Shown here one piece after another: positions 43,098 through 53,095 of a stretch of DNA of 64,000 nt; position 1 is the stretch's first letter, and each line of letters begins with the position of its first letter. The notes under the pieces are model-generated. The model saw only the letters and a list, made by a program, of their open reading frames with translations, ran no database searches and was not told the DNA's origin. The stretch is taken from contig NZ_CP059733.1 of NCBI RefSeq assembly GCF_000948985.2, forward strand, positions 992,001 through 1,056,000, in the 5' to 3' direction. Both the position numbers and the translations under genes were made by a program. The stretch is from Thalassomonas viridans (GTDB taxonomy: Bacteria; Pseudomonadota; Gammaproteobacteria; Enterobacterales; Alteromonadaceae).

Positions 43098-45464
43098 ATG
43101 ATAGGGGCGCTGAACCAAAAGCTGTTAAGGGATATCTGGCATATCAAAGGGCAGATGACGGCCATTATTTTGGTGATGGCGGCGGGTATCGCCGTGTATG
43201 TCATTATGTTCGGGGTGCTGGACAGTTTGCGTTTAACCCAGCAAACCTATTATGAGCGCTACCGTTTCGCCGATATTTTTGTTGCCCTTAAACGTGCTCC
43301 GGAGACGGTATTAAAACGTGTCCGGGACATTCCGGGCGTTTCCGTCAGCCAGAGCCGGGTCAGTTTTGGCATTACCCTGCAAATGCCGGAGATGAATGAA
43401 CCCGCCAGCGGCAGGATTTTATCTCTGCCGGATGGTAAGCAGCCGCTGCTGAACCGGCTTTATTTGCGCACCGGCCGTATGCTTGATGCCAATGAAGACG
43501 ATGCCGTCCTGGCCGATGAAAGTTTTTTCCGCGCCCACCAGCTGTCCCTGGGGGATAAGATCACTATGGTGATCAACGGCCACAGGCGTAGCTTGAAAAT
43601 TGTCGGCGTGGTGCTGTCGCCGGAATATGTCTACAGCATAGCGCCGGGGGCGCTGATGCCGGACAATAAAAGGTTCGGAGTGTTCTGGATGGGCAGGCGC
43701 GCGCTGGAGGCGGCGGTGAATATGAAAGGGGCCTTTAACGACTTGTCGTTGAGCATAGAACGCAACGCCAATAGCGGGCTGATTAAAGAACGGCTCGATT
43801 TGCTGTTAAAGCCCTACGGCGGCCTGCTTGCCTTTGACCGTGAGGAGCAAACTTCGAACTTTTTCCTGGAAAATGAATTAAAGCAGCTGGAAGCGCTGGG
43901 TTTGATGGCGCCGGTGATTTTTCTTACCGTGGCGGCGTTTTTGATTTATGTGGTGATGTCGCGCCAGGTAGCAACCCAGCGGGAGCAGATAGGCATGCTT
44001 AAAGCGGTGGGGTATACCAACCGGGAGATTAGCTTTCATTATCTGAAAATGGTCTTGGTGATCACTGGGGCTGGCGCTGTGGCAGGTTTGCTGCTCGGCG
44101 CCTGGATGGGGACAGGCATGACCCGGATGTACACCGAGTTTTTCCATTTTCCCATTCTGGAATACAGCTTTTCCGTCAGGGTGATGATTTTGGCCGTGCT
44201 GTTGTGCACTTTGGCGGCGGTGACCGGAACCCTGGTGGCTATCCGCAGCGCCGCACGTATGCCGCCGGCTGAAGCCATGCGGGTGCAAAGCCCTGCGGAA
44301 TTTAAACAGAGCCTGCTCGATAAATTAGGTGTGCACCACCGCCTGTCTTTCCTCAGCCGTATCGTGCTCAGACAGCTGGAACGCCGCCCCTGGCGGGCGC
44401 TGTTTTCCGCCCTGGGCATGGCAATGGCCCTGTCTATCCTGATTTTCAGCTTTTTTATGGAAGACTCCATGAGCTACCTGATGGATGTGCAATATGATCT
44501 TATCCAGCGGGAAGACGTCAACCTGAGTTTTGTCGAGGCCGTACCTTACCGGGCGCTGGAAGAAATCAAAGCCATTCCCGGGGTATTGCGCCTTGAGCCG
44601 GTACGCAATCTGGCGGTGAACCTGAAATCCGGGCACTACCAAAAACGTACCGCCATCACAGGTTTGACGGCAAGTCCCGAGCTGTACCGGGTGATCACTG
44701 AGGATATGCGGCGTCTTGAGTTGCCGCCCACTGGCCTGGTGATGAATGAGAAGCTGGCCGAAACCCTCAAGGTTAAAACAGGCGATATACTCACGGTGGA
44801 AGTGTTGGAGGAAAAACGCCAGGTCCTGCATATTCCGGTGAGCGGCATTATCAAGGAATTTATCGGCCTCGGGGTTTATATGGATATTAAGCGCTTAAAC
44901 TTTTTGCTGGACAGCAGGGCGAAAATCACCGGGGCCTCTTTGATGGCAGACAGCAATAACAGCATGCTGTTATACAAAAAAATTAAGGAAATACCGAAAG
45001 TTATCGGTTTAAATATTACCTCGGTCCTGCGGCGCATCTTCGAGGAGCTGATGGCGGAAAACCTGCTGAAAATGGTCAGCATTAATATCCTTTTTGCCAG
45101 CTTTATCAGCTTCGGTGTGATTTACAATACTGCCCGTATTACCCTGTCGGAGCGGGGCCGGGAGCTGGCCAGTTTAAGGGTCTTGGGGTTAACCCGGGCA
45201 GAAGTGGCTTATTTGCTTTTCGGCGAACTTGGGCTGATCACCCTGCTTTCCCTGCCGCTGGGGGGTTGGATAGGGCAGGGCCTGGTGCAGGGGATGGCGG
45301 TTTCCATGGACAGCGAGCTGTTTCGCATTCCTGTCTACCTGGAAAATTCTACCTATGGTTTGGCGGTATTGATTGTGCTTATCAGTGCCCTGGTGTCATT
45401 TTATCTGGTGTGGTATCAGCTGGATCGCCTGGATCTGGTGAGCGCACAAAAGGGAGTTGAATAA
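43098..45464 (+). CDS. ABC transporter permease with two FtsX domains (second exporter)
   Basis: Membrane protein of 788 residues. One helix near the start (MTAIILVMAAGIAVYVIMFG), a periplasmic domain, three helices at about 270-400 (FtsX core, QIGMLKAVGYTNREISFHYL coupling segment), a second half with its own first helix (ALFSALGMAMALSILIFSFF), a second periplasmic domain and a C-terminal FtsX core (ELASLRVLGLTRAEVAYLLF). Its stop overlaps the adaptor ATG. Substrate unknown. Confidence 0.92.
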   Translation: MIGALNQKLLRDIWHIKGQMTAIILVMAAGIAVYVIMFGVLDSLRLTQQTYYERYRFADIFVALKRAPETVLKRVRDIPGVSVSQSRVSFGITLQMPEMNEPASGRILSLPDGKQPLLNRLYLRTGRMLDANEDDAVLADESFFRAHQLSLGDKITMVINGHRRSLKIVGVVLSPEYVYSIAPGALMPDNKRFGVFWMGRRALEAAVNMKGAFNDLSLSIERNANSGLIKERLDLLLKPYGGLLAFDREEQTSNFFLENELKQLEALGLMAPVIFLTVAAFLIYVVMSRQVATQREQIGMLKAVGYTNREISFHYLKMVLVITGAGAVAGLLLGAWMGTGMTRMYTEFFHFPILEYSFSVRVMILAVLLCTLAAVTGTLVAIRSAARMPPAEAMRVQSPAEFKQSLLDKLGVHHRLSFLSRIVLRQLERRPWRALFSALGMAMALSILIFSFFMEDSMSYLMDVQYDLIQREDVNLSFVEAVPYRALEEIKAIPGVLRLEPVRNLAVNLKSGHYQKRTAITGLTASPELYRVITEDMRRLELPPTGLVMNEKLAETLKVKTGDILTVEVLEEKRQVLHIPVSGIIKEFIGLGVYMDIKRLNFLLDSRAKITGASLMADSNNSMLLYKKIKEIPKVIGLNITSVLRRIFEELMAENLLKMVSINILFASFISFGVIYNTARITLSERGRELASLRVLGLTRAEVAYLLFGELGLITLLSLPLGGWIGQGLVQGMAVSMDSELFRIPVYLENSTYGLAVLIVLISALVSFYLVWYQLDRLDLVSAQKGVE

Positions 45465-46669
45465 TGGTGAAGCAGGTAAAGAGAATCCTTAAATGGCTTT
45501 TGGCGGCAATCGCCCTGGGCTTGTTGATTTTTGCCTTTATTCCCGAACCGGTGAAGGTGGATATGTTTACCGTCAAAAAGGATACCTTGCTGGTGACCCT
45601 AGAAGGAGAAGGCAAAACCCGCATCCATGATATCTATACCGTTTATGCCCCTATCGACGGCCGCATCACCCGGATAGAAAGCGAACCGGGGGACAGGGTG
45701 ACCGCGGGAGAAACCGTTATTGCCAATATGTTCCCTGCCAATCCCCAGTTTTTGGACAAGAGGCGGGAAACCCAGGCAAAAGCCGATATTGAAGGGGCCA
45801 GGGCGGCATTGTCTCTGGCCAAGGCCCGGGTGAAGCAGGCCAGGGCGGAGCTGGAATTCGAGCTTTCGGATTTTAAACGCACCGAAAAGCTTTATCGCCA
45901 GCAAACGGTTTCCAAAGCCCATTTAGAGCGGGCACAGCTGCGCATTAAAACCCTGAGGGCAGAGCTGGAAACCTCGCTCTCGAACCAGGAGGTGATGGAG
46001 TCGCGCCTGGCGGCAGCCCAGGCCATGCTGGTACAGCCGGAAGAGCAGGAAGAAGCGGCAAATAACGGCAACTGTCATATTTGCATTCATTCGCCGGTAG
46101 ACGGCCGGGTGCTGAGAATATTGCATAAAAGCGAAAGCATAGTGGCGGTGGGTACGCCGCTGGTGGAAATCGGCAACCCGGCAGATTTGGAAGTGACGAT
46201 TGAAATGCTCTCCACCAATGCGGTGAAGGTCAAAACGGGAGACGACGCCCTGATAAAGCGTTGGGGCGGTGAGCAGGATATCGGGGCCAGGGTGCGTTTG
46301 ATCGAACCGTCGGGCTTTACCAAGATTTCTGCCCTAGGGGTGGAAGAGCAAAGGGTGAATGTGATTCTGGCTTTTACCGATCCCAAGGAAAAATGGCAGA
46401 GCCTGGGGGATGCCTTCAGGGTGGAAGCGGCCATTATTACCGATAAGGCGGAAAACGTGCTTACCGTGCCTTTGTCCGCCCTGTTCCGGCAGGAAGAAAA
46501 GTGGTCGGTTTTTAAAGTTGTCGACGGCTATGTGATGTTGCAGCAGGTCAGTGTCGGCCGCCGCAATGACAGGTTTGCGGAAATAACTTCAGGGCTTGAG
46601 GCCGGCGAGCAGGTGATTAGCTATCCGGGCAATAATGTGGCGGCAGGGATAAGGGTTGAAAAAAGATAA
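45464..46669 (+). CDS. Periplasmic adaptor protein (second exporter)
   Basis: HlyD/MacA-type adaptor of 401 residues: N-terminal membrane anchor (ILKWLLAAIALGLLIFAFI), lipoyl halves (YTVYAPIDGRITRIESEPGD and CIHSPVDGRVLRILHKSES), a coiled-coil hairpin at about 105-185 (ARAALSLAKARVKQARAELE) and a C-terminal membrane-proximal domain (AENVLTVPLSALFRQEEKWS). Start codon overlaps the permease stop (TAATG). No outer-membrane partner is encoded nearby, so a TolC-like protein would come from elsewhere. Confidence 0.93.
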   Translation: MVKQVKRILKWLLAAIALGLLIFAFIPEPVKVDMFTVKKDTLLVTLEGEGKTRIHDIYTVYAPIDGRITRIESEPGDRVTAGETVIANMFPANPQFLDKRRETQAKADIEGARAALSLAKARVKQARAELEFELSDFKRTEKLYRQQTVSKAHLERAQLRIKTLRAELETSLSNQEVMESRLAAAQAMLVQPEEQEEAANNGNCHICIHSPVDGRVLRILHKSESIVAVGTPLVEIGNPADLEVTIEMLSTNAVKVKTGDDALIKRWGGEQDIGARVRLIEPSGFTKISALGVEEQRVNVILAFTDPKEKWQSLGDAFRVEAAIITDKAENVLTVPLSALFRQEEKWSVFKVVDGYVMLQQVSVGRRNDRFAEITSGLEAGEQVISYPGNNVAAGIRVEKR

Positions 46670-46847
46670 CTTGCCTGGCTGTTTTTTATCCAGTTGTGGC
46701 TGGAAATTGACGTTTTTATCGGAAAAATTGTTATTCTGGCGCAATAAATAGCAGTTAATTGCTCTACAGGGCACATTTTCATTGCGCTTGGGGAATTTCT
46801 TATCTAGTATGCCTTATCAATAATAAACAAGACGAGAAGTTAACAAC

Positions 46848-47123
46848 ATGAACAAAAGTGAATTAGTAGAAAAAATGGCCGAAGGCGCTGATATCTCCAA
46901 AGCCGCTGCTGGTCGTGCGTTAGACAGCTTTATCGAAGCAGTAACTGATGAGCTGAAAAACGGCGGTGAAGTAGCCTTAGTTGGTTTCGGTACTTTTAAA
47001 GTAACTGACCGTGCTGCCCGCACTGGCCGTAACCCGCAAACTGGTGCAGAAATCCAGATTCCTGCGGCTAAAATGCCTGGCTTCAAAGCAGGTAAAGGCT
47101 TAAAAGATAGCGTAAACGCTTAA
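46848..47123 (+). CDS. DNA-binding protein HU
   Basis: Nucleoid protein of 91 residues. Full HU sequence: [20 protein letters not shown] at the start, the conserved [21 protein letters not shown] beta-arm base broken only where expected, and [13 protein letters not shown] at the end. The Pro that inserts into DNA is present (PQTG). By similarity to HupA/HupB it is a homodimer or heterodimer subunit; which of the two cannot be told. Monocistronic with its own terminator. A TTGACG hexamer (46707-46712) may be the -35. Confidence 0.97.
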   Translation: MNKSELVEKMAEGADISKAAAGRALDSFIEAVTDELKNGGEVALVGFGTFKVTDRAARTGRNPQTGAEIQIPAAKMPGFKAGKGLKDSVNA

Positions 47124-47146
47124 TCTTAAAGCTAAAATTTATTGAT

Positions 47147-47172
47147 AAAAACCAGCTTCGGCTGGTTTTTTT
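47147..47172 (+). terminator. Intrinsic terminator of the HU gene
   Basis: AAAAACCAGC, a TTCG tetraloop, GCTGG and seven T (47166-47172): a classic strong terminator 24 bp after the stop. Confidence 0.93.
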
Positions 47173-47391
47173 ATGCCTGCTGTTCGGGGGATTTGACTTG
47201 TGAGTTTGTGCCCGGGGCCCGGACAGAGGGGATGCAAAAGCAGGTGCTGCAGCCGCCGGCAGAGATAAAGCGTTAAATAAGTTTATTATCAATATGATTT
47301 GTAGGAAGAAAGTGTAATTATCACCTATATCCCCGGTCATATTACATCTATAATACCGCCCTTAAGGAAATGTGACTAACTAGAGGTATAA

Positions 47392-48525
47392 ATGGTATTT
47401 TACTCAAATAATAAGAAACAGGTTAACACCCTTAAACAGGAAGTTGAAGCATTAAAAGCTCGAAATCAATATCTTGAAGAGAAATTGGAGCAAGTCAACA
47501 ACGCCAATAATGAGCTTGTTGAAGATATGTCTAAAGCCACGGCACGGCAGCGCAGTAATGAAGAGTTAAATCAATTGTGGTTGCAATCATCTGATCTTGT
47601 GAACCACATCAGAGAGAGCTTAGCGGCTTCGTCAATGGAACTGGTCACGCACAGGGATCGTTTTCAATCGTCCCAGCAATTATTTGGCCAGGTGATGGAA
47701 ATGTTGGCGGATACTCTGAAGTCAAGCCTGGAGATTTCCAGCGATACCAAGTCGGCATCTGATTCGGTTGATCAATTAAAAACCGTCACCGCAGGTATTA
47801 ATGATTTTGTTAATATTATTAAAGGGATATCTGATCAAACTAACTTGCTGGCCTTGAATGCCGCGATAGAGGCAGCCCGTGCCGGCGAGCAAGGGCGGGG
47901 ATTTGCCGTTGTTGCCGATGAGGTAAGAACTTTGGCACAACGCTCCGCCGAGGCGTCCAATGAGATTTCCAACCTGATCGAGCAAGTTAACCGGCAGATG
48001 GAAGACGTTACCAGCGGTATTCGTTATGTTGGCGACAAGAGTGGCGAAATCAATAGTAGTACCACTTCTATTGAAAAGGCGGCGAATAGAATTGTTTCCA
48101 TGTCCCAGAACATGTACTCAGTTATTACCAATTCCACCGAAAACGCCTTTATCCAGACGGTTAAAATGGACCATGTGGTGCTCAAGCTTGAGGTGTATCA
48201 AGTGATGCTGGGCATGTCTGATAAATCACCTGACGATTTTGCCGACCATACCAAGTGCCGTTTAGGTAAATGGTATTATCAGGGGGAAGGGGCAAAAAAT
48301 TATTCAGACAACTCTGCCTTTAAACAACTGGAAAAGCCGCATGCCGATGTGCATACCTATGGCCTTGAGGCTTTGAGAGCCAATGCCGCCGGTAATACAG
48401 AACAGGCGGTGAAAAGCCTGACCTTGATGGAAAATGCCAGTGTTCAGGTGGTTGAATTGCTTACGGCAATGTCGAAACAGATCGAAACTGTGTTGCCTGA
48501 GGAAGTGTTGCAAGAGGCTGTGTAA
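47392..48525 (+). CDS. Soluble methyl-accepting chemotaxis protein with CZB domain
   Basis: Cytoplasmic chemoreceptor of 377 residues with no membrane segment. An N-terminal coiled coil ([20 protein letters not shown]) leads into a short MCP signalling domain whose hairpin tip carries the conserved core near residues 155-175 ([20 protein letters not shown], then [17 protein letters not shown]). The C-terminal part is a chemoreceptor zinc-binding (CZB) domain: [31 protein letters not shown] and [10 protein letters not shown] supply the three His and one Cys that bind zinc. Such proteins sense zinc or hypochlorous acid through the Cys. An intrinsic terminator follows. Confidence 0.93.
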   Translation: MVFYSNNKKQVNTLKQEVEALKARNQYLEEKLEQVNNANNELVEDMSKATARQRSNEELNQLWLQSSDLVNHIRESLAASSMELVTHRDRFQSSQQLFGQVMEMLADTLKSSLEISSDTKSASDSVDQLKTVTAGINDFVNIIKGISDQTNLLALNAAIEAARAGEQGRGFAVVADEVRTLAQRSAEASNEISNLIEQVNRQMEDVTSGIRYVGDKSGEINSSTTSIEKAANRIVSMSQNMYSVITNSTENAFIQTVKMDHVVLKLEVYQVMLGMSDKSPDDFADHTKCRLGKWYYQGEGAKNYSDNSAFKQLEKPHADVHTYGLEALRANAAGNTEQAVKSLTLMENASVQVVELLTAMSKQIETVLPEEVLQEAV

Positions 48526-48604
48526 CGTTATGCCGGAGCACTTGGCGTGGTTTGGGTGACACCGTTAAGTCTGGCGAATATCATAGGATAACAAGATATG
48601 ATTT

Positions 48605-48643
48605 AGGCCTTTGTCCGTATTACGGGCAAAGGCCTTATTTTTA
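48605..48643 (+). terminator. Intrinsic terminator of the chemoreceptor gene
   Basis: A 15-bp stem (48605-48619 with 48621-48635, one G-T wobble) followed by TATTTTTA. The group II intron begins at the next base. Confidence 0.85.
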
Positions 48644-49291
48644 GTGTGCCAGGCATGGCGCATAGCGCCTTGACAGGCGCTGTTCCGGAAGTTGTGGTGG
48701 CAACCGGATGACTTGGCGGTGAAAGTCCGCTACTGCCCCGGCAAGGGGAACAGTTAGCCGAACGGCAAGGGTGCCCGTCGCGAGGCGGGATCTGAAGGAA
48801 GCCGAAGGCAAAACACTGGCCTGACGAACAGAAATCACATACGAGGCGGCCGTATCGGGTAAGAAGGCTAATATCTTCAAAGCCCAATACTTGCACGGAA
48901 GGTGCGGTCGTAAATGTGGCAGGTATAAGTGGGAAGGTCGTGCGCATTACCCTGGGAGGTCTGCCATCCTGCCTCGGGCTACTGATACCGTGAGGTAACA
49001 GGATGGGATGGCAGAAGTCAGCAGAGGTCATAGTAGGTTTAGAAACCGTAAACTGAAGGACCGAACTTATGAGCAAAGCAAAGAGTGCGCTCTCTGAGCA
49101 GCTAGAGCAGATGCCCGAAAGGGGCCGTAACTGGAAGTAATGGACGGAATCCATGAGGTAAAGTGAGGCGCTTAATAACTGACAGGCGACGTGATTCAAT
49201 AAACGTGGAGTTCATAGGAACCGCCGTGGTACGGAACCGTATGCCCGGTGGTGTGAGAGGACGGCGGGGGTAACCCCGCCTCCTACTCGAT
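48644..49291 (+). mobile_element. Group II intron without an intron-encoded protein
   Basis: About 648 bp of ribozyme sequence. It starts GTGTGCC (5' consensus GUGYG). Domain I features include TGGCGGTGAAAGTCCGCTAC, GAACGGCAAGGGTGCCCGTC and ATCTGAAGGAAGCC. Domain V is the hairpin 49220-49252 (ACCGCC pairing with GGTGGT around ACGGAACCGT). Domain VI is a long stem ending CCTACTC with a candidate branch A, and the intron ends ...CGAT. Domain IV has only short frames (a 23-codon frame from ATGAGCAAAGC at 49069), not a reverse transcriptase/maturase, so the intron could move only if a protein is supplied in trans. The boundaries are inferred from consensus. Confidence 0.8.
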
Positions 49292-49311
49292 TAACTGTTA
49301 GCTTATAGAGG

Positions 49312-51621
49312 TTAACCGCCCAGAGTAATGTTTACCACACGGGTGGATTTCTGGAATATGTTTTCGGGATAGAGCCAGTTGTTACAGTCGAGTACATAGG
49401 TTTTAGGGGAATGAATAGGCCCGGTATTTTCCTGGCTGTTTGGATCTTTCACGCCGCTCCAGCTGCCGCTGGCAACGCAAAACCCGGCGTCTTTGCTGGT
49501 CCAGTTCAGGTTCACGCTGTTGCCTGGCGACACTTGGTAGGTGTCGGCGGTGAAATTTACCTCAGGATCTGTCATAAAATGCACCCTATCGACCCAGCCA
49601 GTGTCCTTGCCTGCGCGGATACTGTTGTCTTTGCTATATTCCCACATTACGTGATGACGCCCCGGGGGAATGTAAACACTGGCCTGGTGCCAGTCCTGTT
49701 CACCGGAAATCGCTTTGGCTTCTTCACCGTTAATTAAAATTTTCAGCTTATCTGCTCCCGCCTGTGACGATACCTTCCAGTTGAAATATAAGGTTCCGCC
49801 ATAGGCGGCATCAACATAAGTTTCCAGCCGGGCAATTCTGCCGTCAGGAAGCGGGGGCGCCTGCATCGCCGTAGCGCCGTGGGAGACAATCTCTGGTTGG
49901 GCGAAGAAGTCGGTATAGCCTCCGGTGGCAAATTGCCCTATGCTGGAGTTGCCGCCAGCTAGATCCAAGGCGCTGTGTACCCGGGCAGGGTCAAAGTGGC
50001 CGATTTGGTCGAACGCTTCTTTGTTTCCGGCATCAAATTGAAAGGTTTGATACTGCCTGTATAGGGTTACCGGTATTACACTAGTGTCATTGCTGGCTTC
50101 TTCCAGCTCCAATGTGGCTTTTGCCGCTACTTTAGGTGGGGTGATAACAGGCATGTAATCAGCCGGCAGGCAGCCTTCATTAGGGTTTTCCGGGTTAGCT
50201 CCCGGAGAGGAAAACAGTATTGAACAAGGTCCTAATTCGCGGGTGATGACAAAGTCTTGTACATTTTCATCAAGGGCTTTGTAGTCTATTATAGTATTGC
50301 CGTTATTAGGCACCCAGCCCCACATGGCTTCGGCCGAACTCAGTGGCGTATCTATTTCGCTGTTAAGCAGGATATTCGGGGTATGGATCAGCTTGGTGTA
50401 CCGGGTGGTTTGACAGGTCCAGGTTCCGCCCAAAAAGCCGCCGTCTTTATAAGTACAGCTATGCCTTTTATCATAATAATAGGCCGAAGGTCTTTCTCCC
50501 ATTGCCATTATTCCCAGTTTTCTGTTGAACAGGGGCTTGGCTTGGCTGGTACTGCCACCGGGTACCGCACCCGGCTGCAGCATTTCCAGCATGAACTCGG
50601 GCTTTTCCAGGGTGATTTTACCGCTAATGTTGATATCTCCTTCTATCGAGCCCTGGGTTGTTATTATTTGATCGCCGGCATTGCCCCCACCAGCATTTAC
50701 ATAGGAATACAGAGCATGGGCGCCGGCAACCATAGGATAGTACTCGGTATAGGCTGCGGAATTTACAACACCACCAACCAGGTCAGCAAACATATGCTTC
50801 GGGTTTTCCTTTACCCACTCTTTTTGTTTCGTCATTTGATCTTTAGCATCACTGTGGGCAGATACCGCACTGCCTATTCCACCAAAGACAAGTTCCAGCG
50901 GATTTTGTCCGCCGCCCTGGCTCACGGCAGGTACCCGCTGTTCAAGTAGAACAGCGAGAGACATGTTGCCGTTCAGCTGGACATCTGATTCGTCAATACC
51001 GCGAATGTCGAACATCAGGGCATTGTTAATTTCAGGAGCGGCGTCATAAGATAAATGAAAATCGGCCACGGACCATTCTCCACGGTTTACTTTAACCAGG
51101 GTATTTTGGCCTGTTTCACTATTGTATTGGCCTTCTTTCATATAGGCCATGTCAGGTGTGGCCTGCATATTAAATAAAGGTGCTGTCCCCTGTGACATGT
51201 TAAGGCCAACTGAAGCATAGGAATAGGCGTCCCGGGTCCAATAGAAAAACAGGCGGACAATGCCGCGCACTTCATTGTAGAGAATAAAGTAGGGCATGCT
51301 GACAGTTTCATTAAGAGAGGTGCCGAAATCCCGTTTTAATAAACGCCAGCCATGACTGGATTTAATATCTTCTTTTCCTGTGGTAAAAAATTCTGTCGCC
51401 GGGCCGTAGGGGCTGTAATAGGGAAGGTCGACATTGATACCCCGGTAGTTAAGCTCGTCGGCATAAATGGTAACTGAGCGGTCTTGCTCCCAGTCCCAGT
51501 TGGGATTGGCGTTCGGATCGTCGGCCGACATTACGCGGTTAAGTTGAGTTACTGCCAGGCTGTCAGTAGATACACAACCTAATGCAAGGGAAAGCGCCAT
51601 AAATAATGCATGCTTTTTCAT
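49312..51621 (-). CDS. Large secreted protein of unknown function
   Basis: Not recognised. 769 residues with a signal peptide (ALFMALSLALGCVSTDSLA; a lipoprotein cut before the Cys is possible but the box is imperfect). The body is rich in aromatic residues and Gly. A segment near residues 610-690 (YGGTLYFNWKVSSQAGADKL, HQASVYIPPGRHHVMWEYSK) looks like a jelly-roll of the kind seen in adhesins and surface proteins. The C-terminal 80 residues form an Ig-like domain (VNFTADTYQVSPGNSVNLNW). No catalytic motif or sorting tail was found. It stands alone, 20 bp from the group II intron, upstream of a large gene-free gap. Confidence 0.75.
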   Translation of the reverse strand: MKKHALFMALSLALGCVSTDSLAVTQLNRVMSADDPNANPNWDWEQDRSVTIYADELNYRGINVDLPYYSPYGPATEFFTTGKEDIKSSHGWRLLKRDFGTSLNETVSMPYFILYNEVRGIVRLFFYWTRDAYSYASVGLNMSQGTAPLFNMQATPDMAYMKEGQYNSETGQNTLVKVNRGEWSVADFHLSYDAAPEINNALMFDIRGIDESDVQLNGNMSLAVLLEQRVPAVSQGGGQNPLELVFGGIGSAVSAHSDAKDQMTKQKEWVKENPKHMFADLVGGVVNSAAYTEYYPMVAGAHALYSYVNAGGGNAGDQIITTQGSIEGDINISGKITLEKPEFMLEMLQPGAVPGGSTSQAKPLFNRKLGIMAMGERPSAYYYDKRHSCTYKDGGFLGGTWTCQTTRYTKLIHTPNILLNSEIDTPLSSAEAMWGWVPNNGNTIIDYKALDENVQDFVITRELGPCSILFSSPGANPENPNEGCLPADYMPVITPPKVAAKATLELEEASNDTSVIPVTLYRQYQTFQFDAGNKEAFDQIGHFDPARVHSALDLAGGNSSIGQFATGGYTDFFAQPEIVSHGATAMQAPPLPDGRIARLETYVDAAYGGTLYFNWKVSSQAGADKLKILINGEEAKAISGEQDWHQASVYIPPGRHHVMWEYSKDNSIRAGKDTGWVDRVHFMTDPEVNFTADTYQVSPGNSVNLNWTSKDAGFCVASGSWSGVKDPNSQENTGPIHSPKTYVLDCNNWLYPENIFQKSTRVVNITLGG

Positions 51622-52198
51622 ACTCTTTATTTCCTTGATATTGATAATTGTTAAGTTTTACTTTTTTAATCTTAAGGAAAGGCTGGTAAGCGACGTTATC
51701 AAAAAGGCGCACGATTTTTTGTAATAATGCGAACTAAAGCTGTTTTATATCAAAAGCTTATTTCCTTTGCATTTTGGCGTATGAAAATTCGTGATTGTAC
51801 AAAGTTCACCATTATATTTTGCATAGGATAGAAATTTCGCTCTGTTTTACCCGGTACTGAAATTGGTTGTTTTTACGTCGCGAGCTTATTTTTGAAGAGC
51901 AAATTGTGGAAGTGAATCATTGAAAGTCGAAGGTTATTTGAAGTTGTATAGTGTGCGGATAAAATTTCAGCTCAGAATGATAAACAATATACTGACAAGG
52001 TAAAAAAGAGAGAACAGCCAGTGAGGTCTGACTGAAAGTCTTTAAGAATGGAAGCCCGGTTACGCAAGTTTTTAAATATATGGCAATGGGCAATAATCGA
52101 GTTTGATTGGTTATCTATAGAGTTTTCGTGTTTCAACCGCGTATCTGATTAACATTGCTGTACTTACCGTCGCAACATAAACTTTTTTGAGCACCAGC
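51622..52198. other. Gene-free stretch, 577 bp
   Basis: AT-rich, no supported coding region on either strand. It should contain the promoter of the 769-residue secreted protein, but no clear -35/-10 pair could be fixed. Stretches near 52010-52160 look non-random but match no insertion-sequence protein that I recognise. Confidence 0.5.
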
Positions 52199-53095
52199 TT
52201 ATTCAAGCTGTTTTTTTAAAAACTCAATGAACACTTTAGTTTTTGCCGGCATGGCCCTGCCGCTGGGAATCAGCGCACTTACCGGAGAGCCGGGTATTGC
52301 AGTCTCGGGAAGTAATTCCACTAACTCCCCTTTTCGCATAGGCAAGGCCAGCGCCTTATCGTAGGTTTGAGCAATCCCTAACCCCGCGATCACAGAGTCT
52401 ATAAATGAGCGGCCATCACTAAAAATAGCGAGTGGAGACGGCGACATTTCTGTCCTGCTTCCATCGCCTTTTTCAAACACCCAAGTCCGTAACTTGCCCG
52501 TATGAAGCCGATACATGATTGCATCATGATTTCGTAATTCTTCTAAGCTTTCGGGTGTGCCCTTGCGAGCCAAATACTCTGGCGATGCGCAAAGGATACG
52601 CTTTGTTTGACACAGTGTTTTGGCGATAAACGAACTGTCATCCAGCTCACCAATTCTGACGACAATATCCCACTCTCCCTGTACCGCATCTTCGAAGCGG
52701 TCAGTGAGCGAAAGTTCAAGTGTGACCTTGGGGTATTTCTGGGTAAACTCCTTCAAAGCACCAACGATATTTCTACCAATACCGACAGGTAAATTGACAC
52801 GAAGCCTTCCTGCTGGTTCGGCTTTTCGCGAATCTAACAATAACTTGGCTTCGTTAATTGTTTCTAGCGCGCTTTTAGCTGCATCAAGAAAAATTTTACC
52901 TTCTTCGGTCAATCGAACTGAACGTGTGGTTCGGTTAAATAACTTAAGCCCCAGCTCAGCCTCAAGCTTTTTGACCGCTTTACCTGTGCCGGACTTTGTC
53001 GAATTCAGTGATGCTGCAGCAAGTGTAAAACTGCCGTACTCGGCCACAGCGATAAAGGCAACGATTTCATTTAGAAGGGCTTGCTGGAACACCAA
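52199..53095 (-). CDS. LysR-family transcriptional regulator (divergent from peroxiredoxin gene)
   Basis: Regulator of 298 residues. Helix-turn-helix GSFTLAAASLNSTKSGTGKA (about 20-39), then the effector domain (AGRLRVNLPVGIGRNIVGAL, WDIVVRIGELDDSSFIAKTL) and the FSDGRSFIDSVIAGLGIAQT segment. Close in type to the CrgA/YhjC group. It is divergent from the peroxiredoxin-like gene at 53272 with 176 bp between, so it probably controls that gene. The target signal is unknown. Confidence 0.92.
   Translation of the reverse strand: MVFQQALLNEIVAFIAVAEYGSFTLAAASLNSTKSGTGKAVKKLEAELGLKLFNRTTRSVRLTEEGKIFLDAAKSALETINEAKLLLDSRKAEPAGRLRVNLPVGIGRNIVGALKEFTQKYPKVTLELSLTDRFEDAVQGEWDIVVRIGELDDSSFIAKTLCQTKRILCASPEYLARKGTPESLEELRNHDAIMYRLHTGKLRTWVFEKGDGSRTEMSPSPLAIFSDGRSFIDSVIAGLGIAQTYDKALALPMRKGELVELLPETAIPGSPVSALIPSGRAMPAKTKVFIEFLKKQLE

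Noticed and set aside
48603..49199. 198-codon minus-strand reading frame over the group II intron
   Set aside because: It runs antisense through recognisable ribozyme sequence and reads as low-complexity Ser/Pro-rich protein with no family match.
6020..51720. Shared 13-mer CAAAAAATCGTGC near 6.02 kb and its complement near 51.71 kb
   Set aside because: Single short match; with 64 kb on two strands, chance 13-mers are expected, and the surrounding bases differ.
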